39,654 nt of DNA from Acidimicrobiaceae bacterium. GTDB lineage: Bacteria; Actinomycetota; Acidimicrobiia; Acidimicrobiales; MedAcidi-G1. Positions 31,467 through 39,639 of this stretch are shown piece after piece (positions within the stretch are counted from its first letter, which is position 1; each line of letters starts with the position of its first letter). Position numbers and translations under genes: made by a program. The stretch lies in assembly GCA_002687745.1 (NCBI GenBank), contig NZBE01000037.1, forward strand, positions 1-39,654, read 5' to 3'. The notes below the pieces were generated by a model that was not told where the DNA came from, ran no database searches, and saw only the letters and a program-made list of their open reading frames with translations.

Positions 31467-32978
31467 ATGGCCACCCTGGCTGATCTGACCAGCGACCACA
31501 CAGACCTGGACGCGGAACAGGTCGCGTATCTCCATGACCTGATCAGCTCGTGGGGCCTCCTCGCAGACCTCTCATTCGCCGACCTGTTGCTCTACGGGCG
31601 GTCGGCAGACTCGTCGGATCCGACCCTCGTCCTTCTCGGGCACGTCCGGCCCACCACTGGCACCACCCTCTACCGGGCCGATCTGGTCGGGCAGGTGTTC
31701 GAACAGCGCCGCCGGAGCCTGATAGCGGACTGCTTTGACAGGTCAGAGACTGTTGAGGGAACGGCCAATGAAGAGGTCGACGGTGGCCTCGACATCCTGG
31801 CCATACCGGTGCGCCGTGAGGGGGAGACGGTCGCGGTGCTGGCAAGGGAGAGGGCAAGTTCGCAGAGTCGGCCGTCAAGCGAGCAGGAACGTACCTACCT
31901 GAAGGTCTTCGGGCGGTTCGCCATGATGCTCCAGAGGGGCCAGTTCCCGTACCGCGATGAGGCGCGGCTGAGGCACAGGACCCCGAGGGTCGGTGACGGC
32001 CTCCTTCTCGTCGACGAGGAGGGCCGAATCGAGTTCGCCTCACCGAACGCCATGTCGGTACTGCACCGACTCGGCATGCACCGGGGAATCATCGGGGCCC
32101 GATTCGTGGACACCGGTCTCGGGGCTTCGATCCTGCGTAACGCATTTGCCAGGCGGACCACGGTCATCGATGAGATGGAGAGGGGAAACGAGGTGGCCAT
32201 CGTCAGCCACTGCTTTCCGCTGTTCGACGGTGAGCAACCGACGGGAGCGATCGTCCTGGTTCGCGACGTGACCGAGTTGCGTCGCCGGGACCGGCAGCTC
32301 GTCTCGAAGGACACGACCATCCGCGAGGTCCACCACCGGGTGAAGAACAACCTCCAGACCATCTCCTCGCTGCTACGCCTGCACGGGCGGCGCCTCAGGT
32401 CCGATGAGGCGAGGGCGGCGCTGTTCGAGTCGATTCGTCGTATCGGGGCCATCTCGGTCGTTCACGAGGCGCTGGCCCAGAGCGCCGATGACGACGTGGC
32501 GTTCGTCGACATCGTCAGGCCTCTTGTGAGGGTCGTGGAGGAGAGCGTCTCGTCGCCACTGAGGCCGGTTGCCTTTGACGTCGAGGGCGATGCAGGAATC
32601 CTGCCCGCTCAGGTGACAACAACCCTGGCTGTCGTGCTCACCGAGTTGCTGCAGAACGCCGTGGACCATGCGTTTCCGGTGCTACCCGGCGGAGGTGAAC
32701 CCGATGACGGCGCCACGGTGGCGATCCGTCTGGACCGACGGTCAGATGGACTGGCCCTGTCGGTGACCGACAACGGGGTCGGGCTACCAGATGACTTTTT
32801 TCTCGACGATGCCACCGGTCTGGGCCTCACCATCGTCAAGACCTTTGTAGAGGGCGAACTGGGAGGTTCGATCACGTTGAGCCCGGTCGTACGTGGGCAG
32901 GGCACTGTTGCTGAGGTCCAGGTCCCGGCGACGCGCCTGGTTGGGGTCAGGGACGAGGCGCAGGAGCCGTTGGCATGA
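31467..32978 (+). CDS. pdtaS: PdtaS-type sensor histidine kinase (HisKA_2)
   Basis: This is a 503-residue soluble histidine kinase with no transmembrane segment. Order: an N-terminal GAF-like region (about 25-150), a PAS domain (about 170-270, with LLLVDEEGRIEFASPNAM), the HisKA_2 H-box REVHHRVKNNLQTISSLLRL (His289/His290 as phospho-acceptor candidates), and a HATPase_c domain with N-box ELLQNAVDHAF, DNGVGLPDDF and TGLGLTIVKTF. This is the architecture of mycobacterial PdtaS, which phosphorylates an ANTAR-domain response regulator (PdtaR). No ANTAR regulator is in this window, so its partner is elsewhere. The ligand is unknown. Confidence 0.9.
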   Translation: MATLADLTSDHTDLDAEQVAYLHDLISSWGLLADLSFADLLLYGRSADSSDPTLVLLGHVRPTTGTTLYRADLVGQVFEQRRRSLIADCFDRSETVEGTANEEVDGGLDILAIPVRREGETVAVLARERASSQSRPSSEQERTYLKVFGRFAMMLQRGQFPYRDEARLRHRTPRVGDGLLLVDEEGRIEFASPNAMSVLHRLGMHRGIIGARFVDTGLGASILRNAFARRTTVIDEMERGNEVAIVSHCFPLFDGEQPTGAIVLVRDVTELRRRDRQLVSKDTTIREVHHRVKNNLQTISSLLRLHGRRLRSDEARAALFESIRRIGAISVVHEALAQSADDDVAFVDIVRPLVRVVEESVSSPLRPVAFDVEGDAGILPAQVTTTLAVVLTELLQNAVDHAFPVLPGGGEPDDGATVAIRLDRRSDGLALSVTDNGVGLPDDFFLDDATGLGLTIVKTFVEGELGGSITLSPVVRGQGTVAEVQVPATRLVGVRDEAQEPLA

Positions 32979-33018
32979 GGTCCCCGATATGTGTCAGGTT
33001 GTCGTGCATGGTGGTCCG

Positions 33019-33726
33019 ATGAACAAGCCGAAGCCGCTCGTCATCGCCCACCGTGGCGCCTCGGTGGACCACCCTGAGAACACGCTCACCGCATTCAGAG
33101 AGGCCCGCGTTCAGGGCGCCGACTGGGTTGAACTCGACGTGCGCCTGTCCACCGACGAGGTCCTCGTGGTCCACCACGATGCACACCTTGCCGACGGTCG
33201 TCTGATTCGCCAGGTCCACGCAACCGACCTTCCCGATGAGGTCCCCAGCCTTGCCGAGGCCTTTGAGGCCTGCGATGGCATGGGGGTGAACATCGAGGTC
33301 AAGAACCTCCCCGGAGATCCCGACCACGGCGACGCACACCTCGTCTGCGAAGCGGTGGTGGGCCTCGCCGAGGCCTACAGGCCCTTCGACATGCTGCTGG
33401 TTTCATCCTTCGAGATGGACTCGGTAGACCGGATCCGGTCCTCCGACGAGCGCCTTCCGACAGGCTGGCTGGTAATAGAGCGTTCAGGGCCCGGTCAGGT
33501 GTTGGAGCGGACCGTGGCGCACGGGCACGGCGCAGTGAACCCGTGGGACGACCTGATCGACGAGGCCCTTGTCGTTGCTGCCCATGAACTCGGCCTGAGG
33601 GTGAATGCGTGGACCGTCGACGACCCCGACCGGATGGCCCGGCTCGCCACGTGGGGAGTCGACGGAATCATCACGAACCTGCCGGGTGTCGCCCGCCAGA
33701 TAGTCGACGAGGTGGCCCGGGCCTGA
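33019..33726 (+). CDS. Glycerophosphodiester phosphodiesterase
   Basis: This 235-residue protein has a GDPD TIM-barrel fold. Catalytic signatures: AHRGASVDHPENTLTAF (His, Arg and the first Glu), ELDVRLSTDEVLVVHHD (Glu, Asp and second His) and a later VNIEVKN with the metal-binding Glu. The C-terminal VNAWTVDDPDRMARL and GVDGIITNLP are also typical. No signal peptide, so it is a cytosolic form. It hydrolyses glycerophosphodiesters to glycerol 3-phosphate and an alcohol. ATG 33019 is the natural start because the first strand begins at PLVIAHRG. It follows the kinase gene by 40 bp. Confidence 0.92.
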   Translation: MNKPKPLVIAHRGASVDHPENTLTAFREARVQGADWVELDVRLSTDEVLVVHHDAHLADGRLIRQVHATDLPDEVPSLAEAFEACDGMGVNIEVKNLPGDPDHGDAHLVCEAVVGLAEAYRPFDMLLVSSFEMDSVDRIRSSDERLPTGWLVIERSGPGQVLERTVAHGHGAVNPWDDLIDEALVVAAHELGLRVNAWTVDDPDRMARLATWGVDGIITNLPGVARQIVDEVARA

Positions 33727-33738
33727 TCGCATCTGCGG

Positions 33739-34704
33739 TCAGGCAGCAGGCTGGTCCAGCGGTACCACGAGGTCCATGGCGGCCGGCTGGTGCCGGAAGG
33801 TGAGGTCGGTAGCCTCGCCCAGGTAGTCGCCGTCGACCTGGTAGGGGACCGGCCGGTAGCCGGTCAGGTGGGCCTCGGCAAGGTTGCTGCGGTGGCTGAC
33901 ACCCCTGCATTCAGCTACCGGGGTGCGGCCGAAACCGAGGGCGCCGGTGAGAACCGGTACCAGGTTGGCGAGGGACAGCGATCGCATCGTGACCATTGCC
34001 AGTGGACTGTCGAGGTTGGTCCCGGGCGAGAGTGACAGGGAGCGGCTGCCCAGGTAGGTGTAGGGGTCGGTGTTCAGGCACACGCCGAACATTCCATCTA
34101 CGCCGGTTGTCGTCGGATCTCCGGGTTCCTCTTCGTCGACGCGCCGGGTTGTGACCCGAAAGGCCTGGTGGCGTCGGTCGAAGTGCCGCAGCCAGGTGCT
34201 GCATGCTGCCGCGATGAAGAGGGGGTGGCCGGCGAAGCGCTTCAGGAGGCCGCTGCGCCGTTCAACCTGTTCAACCACTGCAGCGTCGAAGCCGACCCCG
34301 GCGTTGAACAGGAAGTACCTGTCGTTGACAGAGCCGAGCCCGATGCGGCGAATGGATCCGGCGTCAATGGCATCGAGTACGGCACCGGTTGCCTCCACCG
34401 GGTCGTCCGGGAGGCCCAGAATGTGGGCGAACACGTTTGTGGAACCACCTGGAACCGCTGCCAGGGCCGTGTCGGAACCCGCCAGACCGTTGGCGGCCTC
34501 GTTGAGGGTCCCGTCGCCTCCCAACACCACGACCACGTCCATGCCATCGTCGGCAGCCCCCCGTGCCAGGCGTGTGGCATGCCCCCTGCGGCTGGTGGTG
34601 GCCACCTCGAGGCGGTGATCGGCAGACAGCGCCTTTTGGATGACTGTCCGTGTGCGGGCATTGACCGAGGAGGCCGAGGGGTTGACAACCAACAGGACCT
34701 TCAT
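33739..34704 (-). CDS. Diacylglycerol kinase-family lipid kinase (YegS/DagK-like)
   Basis: This 321-residue member of the DAGK catalytic family has the ATP-binding GGDGTLNEAANGL (about 62-74), first strand MKVLLVVNPSAS, and PGGSTNVFAHILGL, the lipid-kinase PGGT(S)xN motif. The C-terminal half is the usual beta-sandwich domain with YQVDGDYLGEAT, matching the family's 'DGE' site; here it is DGDY. It phosphorylates diacylglycerol, a related lipid or sphingoid base on the inner membrane face. The start ATG 34704 has no clear ribosome site. It converges on the GDPD gene, with which it may share lipid turnover. Confidence 0.88.
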   Translation of the reverse strand: MKVLLVVNPSASSVNARTRTVIQKALSADHRLEVATTSRRGHATRLARGAADDGMDVVVVLGGDGTLNEAANGLAGSDTALAAVPGGSTNVFAHILGLPDDPVEATGAVLDAIDAGSIRRIGLGSVNDRYFLFNAGVGFDAAVVEQVERRSGLLKRFAGHPLFIAAACSTWLRHFDRRHQAFRVTTRRVDEEEPGDPTTTGVDGMFGVCLNTDPYTYLGSRSLSLSPGTNLDSPLAMVTMRSLSLANLVPVLTGALGFGRTPVAECRGVSHRSNLAEAHLTGYRPVPYQVDGDYLGEATDLTFRHQPAAMDLVVPLDQPAA

Positions 34705-34845
34705 GGCGTGTGATGGGTGGTTTCCCCGAAACTTCCGTAGATGGTCATACGGCCACCCTATTCATGCCTGCGCCGGCGGGGAAATGCGCCGAAAATCCAT
34801 TCCGGGCTTGCCTGTTTACTCCTCTCAGCGGGCACACTGTCGCCC
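34705..34845. other. Divergent gap between the lipid kinase gene and etfB
   Basis: The 141-bp gap contains no convincing small gene. A weak CACACT (34833-34838) stands 7 nt before the etfB ATG in -10 position but lacks the leading TA. It probably holds promoters for both genes, but no clear -35/-10 pair is visible. Confidence 0.4.
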
Positions 34846-35625
34846 ATGATCGTCGTCGTATGTGTCAAGCAGATCCCGGACCCGGCAGACCCAGGTGCCC
34901 TGGACCCCGAAACCAGAACCCTCAAGCGGGATGTCAAGCTCATCCTGGACGAGTCCGACTCCTACGGGGTCGAGATGGGCCTGCAACTGGTGGATGCCGC
35001 CGGCGAGGGCGAGGTCCGCCTCGTGTCGATGGTTCCCAACAGCGAGGTGAGCGGCCTACGGACCGCCCTGGCGATGGGCGCCGAGAGTGCCGTTCTCGTG
35101 AGCGACGAGGCTCTTGCCGGCTCCGATGCGCTTGCCACCGCCAAGGTTCTGGCTGCGGCAATCCGAAGGTGCGAGCCCGACCTGATCCTCACCGGCACCG
35201 AGTCCAGCGACGGCTACACGGGCACGGTTCCTGTTCAGGTCGCCGAGTTGATGGGCCTCCCGTCTGTGACGTTCGCCAAGGAGATCGCTGTCGCCGACGG
35301 TGTGGCCACGGTGAAGCGCCAGACCGAGGACGGCTACGACGAGATCGAGTGCAGCCTCCCTGCTGTGGTGTCGGTGACAGCCGGCGTCGTTGAGCCCCGG
35401 TACCCGTCGTTCAAGGGAATCATGGCAGCCAAGAACAAGCCGGTTGACGAGGTCGATCTGGCTGGTCTAGGTATTGACCCCTCAACGGTGGGCTGGGCCG
35501 GAGCAGGCCAGGAGATAACAGACATCGCAGAGGCACCCGTACGGGAGGCCGGCGAGGTGATCGTCGACGAGGGCGATGCCCATGAGCGCATCATGGCCTT
35601 CCTCGACGATCTGAAGGTTCTCTAG
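34846..35625 (+). CDS. etfB: Electron transfer flavoprotein beta subunit (EtfB/FixA)
   Basis: This 259-residue protein begins MIVVVCVKQIPDPADPG, the ETF beta N-terminus. Other family features are DSYGVEMGLQLVDAAGEGE, GTESSDGYTGTVPVQVAELMGLP and PRYPSFKGIMAAKNKP. ETF receives electrons from acyl-CoA and other dehydrogenases and passes them to the respiratory chain via ETF-quinone oxidoreductase. ATG 34846 is chosen because upstream codons do not resemble the family. It is followed at 8 bp by etfA. The neighbourhood does not reveal which dehydrogenases it serves. Confidence 0.95.
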   Translation: MIVVVCVKQIPDPADPGALDPETRTLKRDVKLILDESDSYGVEMGLQLVDAAGEGEVRLVSMVPNSEVSGLRTALAMGAESAVLVSDEALAGSDALATAKVLAAAIRRCEPDLILTGTESSDGYTGTVPVQVAELMGLPSVTFAKEIAVADGVATVKRQTEDGYDEIECSLPAVVSVTAGVVEPRYPSFKGIMAAKNKPVDEVDLAGLGIDPSTVGWAGAGQEITDIAEAPVREAGEVIVDEGDAHERIMAFLDDLKVL

Positions 35626-35633
35626 GAGGCGAC

Positions 35634-36599
35634 ATGGGACTCTCAAAGATCTGGATCTACGGCGAGGCCAGGGAAGGTGTGGTTGCGACCACCACCCTCG
35701 AGTTGCTGGCCAGGGCACGTAGCCTCGCAGACACTGTCGACGTCGTCGTCCACGGCGATGCGTCGCCGCTGGCAGCCGACCTGGGCGCACACGGTGCCTC
35801 GTCGGTGCTGTCGGTTGGCGACCTCGGCGAGGGCCTCCCCGGTCCACGCGTGGCCTCGGCCATCGCCGGTGCCGTGTCGACAGGAACCGGCCCCGATGTC
35901 GTGCTCTGTGGAACCACCTACGACGGTCGAGATGTAGCCGGACGACTGTCCGCCAAGCTGGATGCACCGGTAATCACAAACGTTGTGGACCTTGTCGTCG
36001 ACGGCGACCGCCTTCTGGGGGTTGAGCCGGTGTTCGGCGGTACAACCGACGTGACCACGGGCTTTACCGGTGCCGGAACCGCCATCTTCCTCGTTCGCCC
36101 GAAGTCATTTGCCGCCGAGGATGCAGGTGGGGCTCCGGCCACCGTCGGTGCCATAGAGGTCGGCGACCTCGGCAACACCGCCGGTGCTGTGGTGAAGAAC
36201 CGCTTCGTCGAGGAGAGCTCCGGCCCGAAGCTGGACGAGGCCTCAATCGTCGTTGCCGGCGGCAGGGGCATCGGCGATGCCGAGAAGTACGAGATGATCG
36301 AAACCCTCGCAACCCTCCTCAAGGGAGCACCCGGTGCCTCGCGTGCCGTGGTCGACTCCGGTTGGGTGCCCTACTCCTACCAGGTGGGTCAGACCGGCAA
36401 GGTCGTCAAGCCCGCCGTCTACCTTGCGTGCGGCATCTCTGGTGCCACCCAGCACCTTGTCGGCATGAAGGGATCCCAGAACATCATCGCCATCAACAAG
36501 GACGAGGAGGCACCCATCTTCGGCGTGGCCGACCTCGGCATCGTCGGAGATGTACACAAGGTCCTGCCGAAGTTGATCGAGGCACTCAAGGCCCGCTGA
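35634..36599 (+). CDS. etfA: Electron transfer flavoprotein alpha subunit (EtfA/FixB)
   Basis: This 321-residue protein has the FAD-binding C-terminal domain with [55 protein letters not shown] and [19 protein letters not shown], all classic ETF alpha motifs. The N-terminal domain begins [11 protein letters not shown] strong AGGAGG site lies 5 nt before ATG 35634, 8 bp after the etfB stop, so the pair is one operon. It binds FAD and pairs with EtfB. Confidence 0.95.
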   Translation: MGLSKIWIYGEAREGVVATTTLELLARARSLADTVDVVVHGDASPLAADLGAHGASSVLSVGDLGEGLPGPRVASAIAGAVSTGTGPDVVLCGTTYDGRDVAGRLSAKLDAPVITNVVDLVVDGDRLLGVEPVFGGTTDVTTGFTGAGTAIFLVRPKSFAAEDAGGAPATVGAIEVGDLGNTAGAVVKNRFVEESSGPKLDEASIVVAGGRGIGDAEKYEMIETLATLLKGAPGASRAVVDSGWVPYSYQVGQTGKVVKPAVYLACGISGATQHLVGMKGSQNIIAINKDEEAPIFGVADLGIVGDVHKVLPKLIEALKAR

Positions 36600-36606
36600 C
36601 CCCGGC

Positions 36607-37647
36607 CTACTGCTCCGGAGCCGAGACCGAGTACCGGTCACCGGCAGCCAGAGCCCACGCAAGGCCATCGTCGGGGTCCTCCACGGCCAGGTTGAGGTGC
36701 CAGCCTGTCCGGGCACCGTCCACATCCCATCTCCACCAGTTCATCTCGGCTGCCGCATCGCCAACCTGCACCGGATCGGGTGGCCATGGGTCATCGGGAT
36801 CCTCGAGCAGGCCGGCCAGGTTGGCGGCACACCACCAGGCCTCGAAGCGGCCACGCGCCGCACCCCGTCGGCGCCCATGGGCGCCACCTGATGCTCCGGC
36901 CCATGCCATGAGGCTGATCGCCTCTCCCGCTTCGAGCCTCCGCCAGCGGACACGGCGAATGGTCGGATCGGCCAGAAGAGTGGCGATTGCGTTGCCGGCA
37001 CCACCCTGGACTGCTACAGACATCGAGTGGCCGTTCGACTCCTCGGCCCAGGTCCTGGCCAGGTCGCGCAGGGCACCGGTACCCGCTGCCTCCACACCAC
37101 CGACCGCCTCGGTGGGTCGGGGAATGTCTACCTCCTTCAGGGCTCCGGCCTCTGGAACAGGGTCCTCAACGCCATAGGGGCCGATCTCTGGAATCAGGTA
37201 GGTGGGTTCCCATGCCGACAGAATCAGGGGAAGACCCAGTGGGTCGCTCCTTCCCAGGTCGTCTCCGCCGGTCAGGTCCTCCCCACGTGCAACCCGTTCG
37301 TGGGCGACGGTGGCCCGAAGTGGGCCTGTTGGCAGGTGTGGAGCAAGGTCCTTCCACGGATGTGACGATGCCGCCACCTCTGCCAGGGGGGCCGGTCCGA
37401 ACCGTGTGGCATCACGCACCACGGCCCCGGCGGCGAAATGGCCGGGCGCCTCAAGGGCCAGGCGGTGCTCAGCGTGGTCCGCTGCGGGCCAGAGCTGGTG
37501 CCCCCGTTCGACAGCTAGACGCCCCCGTGTTGCCAGTGTCTCCAGAAGGTTCCAGTCACCTTCCCCGCAGAGGTCGTCGACAAGCCGCAGGAGGCCGTCG
37601 AGGTCCCCGTTGTCGAGGAGTCGATCCAGGTCGGCCTTCCGGCTCAA
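36607..37647 (-). CDS. Unrecognised Trp-rich actinobacterial protein (346 aa)
   Basis: I do not recognise a domain. The frame is long and runs on the minus strand downstream of the SCO1664-type gene. Start choice is uncertain: TTG 37647 (11 bp after that gene's stop; a GAGG lies about 8 nt away) or an upstream TTG at 37698 overlapping the neighbour. Visible landmarks: [19 protein letters not shown], then [32 protein letters not shown], and a Trp-rich end ([23 protein letters not shown]). No signal peptide or transmembrane segment. Its position next to the DUF3090 trio suggests a shared function, but the function itself is unknown. Confidence 0.65.
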   Translation of the reverse strand: MSRKADLDRLLDNGDLDGLLRLVDDLCGEGDWNLLETLATRGRLAVERGHQLWPAADHAEHRLALEAPGHFAAGAVVRDATRFGPAPLAEVAASSHPWKDLAPHLPTGPLRATVAHERVARGEDLTGGDDLGRSDPLGLPLILSAWEPTYLIPEIGPYGVEDPVPEAGALKEVDIPRPTEAVGGVEAAGTGALRDLARTWAEESNGHSMSVAVQGGAGNAIATLLADPTIRRVRWRRLEAGEAISLMAWAGASGGAHGRRRGAARGRFEAWWCAANLAGLLEDPDDPWPPDPVQVGDAAAEMNWWRWDVDGARTGWHLNLAVEDPDDGLAWALAAGDRYSVSAPEQ

Positions 37648-37657
37648 CCGGATGTCC

Positions 37658-38434
37658 TCACAGGAGCGGCCAGGGGACCCGACGCCTGCTGGGGTCAACT
37701 GGAAGCTCGCCGTCGGCCAGCAGAGCCGATGCCCGTGCTACCACGGCGTCGGCCTCGAAGGTGTCCAGCAGGCACGACAGGGACGTCGGCAGGTCCGTGT
37801 CGAGGAGGCGGGTCAGGTCTTCCAGCAGGGCAGCAGGTATCGGCTGCCCACTGAAGTCCCAGATTACGGTCCGTATCTTGAACCGGTGGTGGAAGCAGAG
37901 GGCGTTGTCGACTGCCCAGATACGACCGTCATCGCCAGCCAGGACATGACCCGCCTTCCGGTCGGTGTTGTTGGCGAGGAGGTCGAACACGGCGAGGCGC
38001 CTCAGTTCATCCGCCCTGGTCGGATCCTCACAGAGCGTGAAGTAGTGCTCCCGGTAGTCGCAGGGCACGTACAGCTGAACCGACCCTTCGCCGAGTGGAC
38101 CATCGCGAACCACGGTGGGTGGGATGAGGCCCCACCCGAGGTGGCTGGCCAACTCCCAGGCGGCGGCCTCACGCCTGTAGAGGCCGGTGGGGAAGTCGCT
38201 GAGGGGGCGCTCACCTCTACCCGGCTTGTACACGCCCTGGAGGATGTCGTCTCCCGGGATGGTCGGAACAAGGTCGACCAGAAAGGTTCCGTTCGAGGAC
38301 CACGGCATCTGTCCCAGGAGCGTCAGGTCACAGGTTGCAAGCGACGCCAACGCCGACTCGTCGTCGACAGAACCGCGGGCCCGGAAGGGGGAATCAGGAC
38401 TCGACCCGCCAGCCGCCTCCTGCTCAGTTGACAC
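37658..38434 (-). CDS. SCO1664-family protein (PI3/PI4-kinase-like fold)
   Basis: This 258-residue protein matches the actinobacterial SCO1664 family from memory. A kinase-like core is visible: GVYKPGRGERPL as the ATP-lysine loop, ELASHLGWGLIPPTVVRDG, VFDLLANNTDRKAGHVL as catalytic loop (Asp/Asn), and WAVDNALCFHHRF as the DFG-like metal loop. The activity is unproven. GTG 38434 overlaps the DUF3090 gene by 11 bp; a GTG at 38476 would overlap it more deeply, adding 14 residues. It is part of a conserved cluster with DUF3090 and an MSMEG_4193-type phosphatase. Confidence 0.82.
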   Translation of the reverse strand: MSTEQEAAGGSSPDSPFRARGSVDDESALASLATCDLTLLGQMPWSSNGTFLVDLVPTIPGDDILQGVYKPGRGERPLSDFPTGLYRREAAAWELASHLGWGLIPPTVVRDGPLGEGSVQLYVPCDYREHYFTLCEDPTRADELRRLAVFDLLANNTDRKAGHVLAGDDGRIWAVDNALCFHHRFKIRTVIWDFSGQPIPAALLEDLTRLLDTDLPTSLSCLLDTFEADAVVARASALLADGELPVDPSRRRVPWPLL

Positions 38435-38936
38435 AGGGGCACCAGCCGCCGGCTTCAGGCTCCAGCGGGGCGCCACACCAGTCGCACGGCGGGCGGCCTG
38501 CAGCCACGAGGGCCCGGGCCGACTCGATGAACGATTCGACCTGTTCGCGTCTCAGGGGGAATCTCGCCTGGGCGGGCTTCAGGTCCTCATCGCGGATCAA
38601 TTCCTCGGCGATCAGTACCAGGCGGTCGGTCGACTGCTGGTAGGTGACGCCGAGGCTTCCGATGACCCAGTCGGCCTCCTCGGGGGCCTCAAAAACCAGA
38701 ACCCCGGTAACGGGGTCGCCGTCGGGTTGGAGTGACGGGTGGGAGACCGGGGGAAGATCGGCCAGCATCTTCTCGAGGAACTCGGCGAGACCGGCCATCT
38801 GCTGCTTCTCCAGTTTCAGGGAGATAATGGCGTCACCTCTGCGAGCCTGGATGAAGAACACACGTCGCCCCGTTGGGCCCACAGTGCCGTTCGTGAAACC
38901 GTCGGTGTCGTCCCAGTCGATGTCAGGTCGTTCCAT
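38424..38936 (-). CDS. DUF3090-family protein with C-terminal zinc-binding motif
   Basis: This 170-residue actinobacterial DUF3090 protein has an N-terminal alpha/beta domain (VGPTGRRVFFIQARRGD, SLKLEKQQMAGLAEFLEKML), a long middle, and a C-terminal zinc-ribbon-like end with PCDWCGAPLEPEAGGWCPC (two CxxC pairs). ATG 38936 lies 8 nt after a TAGGTT -10 and gives an acidic MERPDIDWDDTDG opening. The function is unknown; co-occurrence with the SCO1664-type kinase-fold protein and the phosphatase suggests a shared pathway. Confidence 0.85.
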   Translation of the reverse strand: MERPDIDWDDTDGFTNGTVGPTGRRVFFIQARRGDAIISLKLEKQQMAGLAEFLEKMLADLPPVSHPSLQPDGDPVTGVLVFEAPEEADWVIGSLGVTYQQSTDRLVLIAEELIRDEDLKPAQARFPLRREQVESFIESARALVAAGRPPCDWCGAPLEPEAGGWCPCVN

Positions 38937-38944
38937 TGCCGTCG

Positions 38945-38950
38945 AACCTA
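38945..38950 (-). promoter_or_regulatory. -10 hexamer of the DUF3090 gene (TAGGTT)
   Basis: TAGGTT lies 8 nt before ATG 38936. It is the likely promoter for the DUF3090, SCO1664-type and 346-aa genes together. Confidence 0.5.
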
Positions 38951-38986
38951 CAGGTACCCACGGGCCTCTCTGACCGTTCCGGCCTT

Positions 38987-39625
38987 CTAGGCAGCCGGGT
39001 CGACCACGGGCCCGCTGCCGTTGAGGCTGAAGACAACCGGATGGTCATCGGTGTGGAGCACGGCGCTGACCGAACATGGACCCACAACGAGACGTTGGAA
39101 CATGTCGAGCGGGCTGCCCAGTGCGGCTGACAGGGCTGCCTTGATCGGGTCGGCATGCGACACGCACACGATTGTCTCGCCGGGATGGTCTGCAACCAGG
39201 TCGGCGACCTGGCCGGTAATCCGGGCCTGCATCTCTACGAACGACTCACCTCCCGGGAACCGGAAGGTGGAAGGCTGTCGCTGGACGGACCGCCAGGCCT
39301 TCAGGCGCGAGAGTTCCTTCAGACGCCGGCCGGTCCACTTGCCGAAGTCGCATTCGATAAGGCCGTGGGCAGTACGGACACGCCTGCCGACGGCCCTGGC
39401 GATTGGGGAGGCGGTCTCTCGTGTGCGTTCCATGGGAGAGCTGTAGACGGCGGCCACGCCACCTCCGGGCATGCCAGCCGATGTACCTGCCAGTCTGGCT
39501 GCAGTCGCCTCTGCCTGGAGCAGGCCCTCGGGTGAAAGGTGCAGGCCGGGTGCCCGACCGGGGACCGTGGTTCCGGTTGTCGGCGTCCGGCCGTGGCGCA
39601 CGAACAGCACGAGGGTGGAGGGCAT
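38987..39625 (-). CDS. Histidine phosphatase, MSMEG_4193-like
   Basis: This 212-residue protein is of the actinobacterial phosphoglycerate-mutase-like type. The catalytic start is LFVRHGRTPT (His about 11), followed by LSPEGLLQAEATAARL, VYSSPMERTRETASPIARA, the acidic-loop GESFVEMQARITG and VCVSHADPIKAAL with the second catalytic His. It matches from memory the MSMEG_4193 family, which travels with DUF3090 and SCO1664 genes. The substrate is unknown. The start ATG is 8 nt from a TAGGTT -10. Confidence 0.85.
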   Translation of the reverse strand: MPSTLVLFVRHGRTPTTGTTVPGRAPGLHLSPEGLLQAEATAARLAGTSAGMPGGGVAAVYSSPMERTRETASPIARAVGRRVRTAHGLIECDFGKWTGRRLKELSRLKAWRSVQRQPSTFRFPGGESFVEMQARITGQVADLVADHPGETIVCVSHADPIKAALSAALGSPLDMFQRLVVGPCSVSAVLHTDDHPVVFSLNGSGPVVDPAA

Positions 39626-39633
39626 CGCCGCTC

Positions 39634-39639
39634 AACCTA
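39634..39639 (-). promoter_or_regulatory. -10 hexamer of the right-end histidine phosphatase gene (TAGGTT)
   Basis: TAGGTT is followed by 8 nt and ATG 39625, the same sequence and spacing as the DUF3090 promoter. Confidence 0.5.

Noticed and set aside
34846-34846. Leaderless promoter for etfB based on CACACT
   Set aside because: It lacks the leading TA of the -10 consensus seen at other genes; kept only as a weak note for the gap.
36987-37949. A 320-codon plus-strand frame opposite the 346-aa unknown and SCO1664-type genes
   Set aside because: Its translation is Arg/Pro/Gly-rich without motifs, while the minus-strand SCO1664-type gene has a clear kinase-like core.
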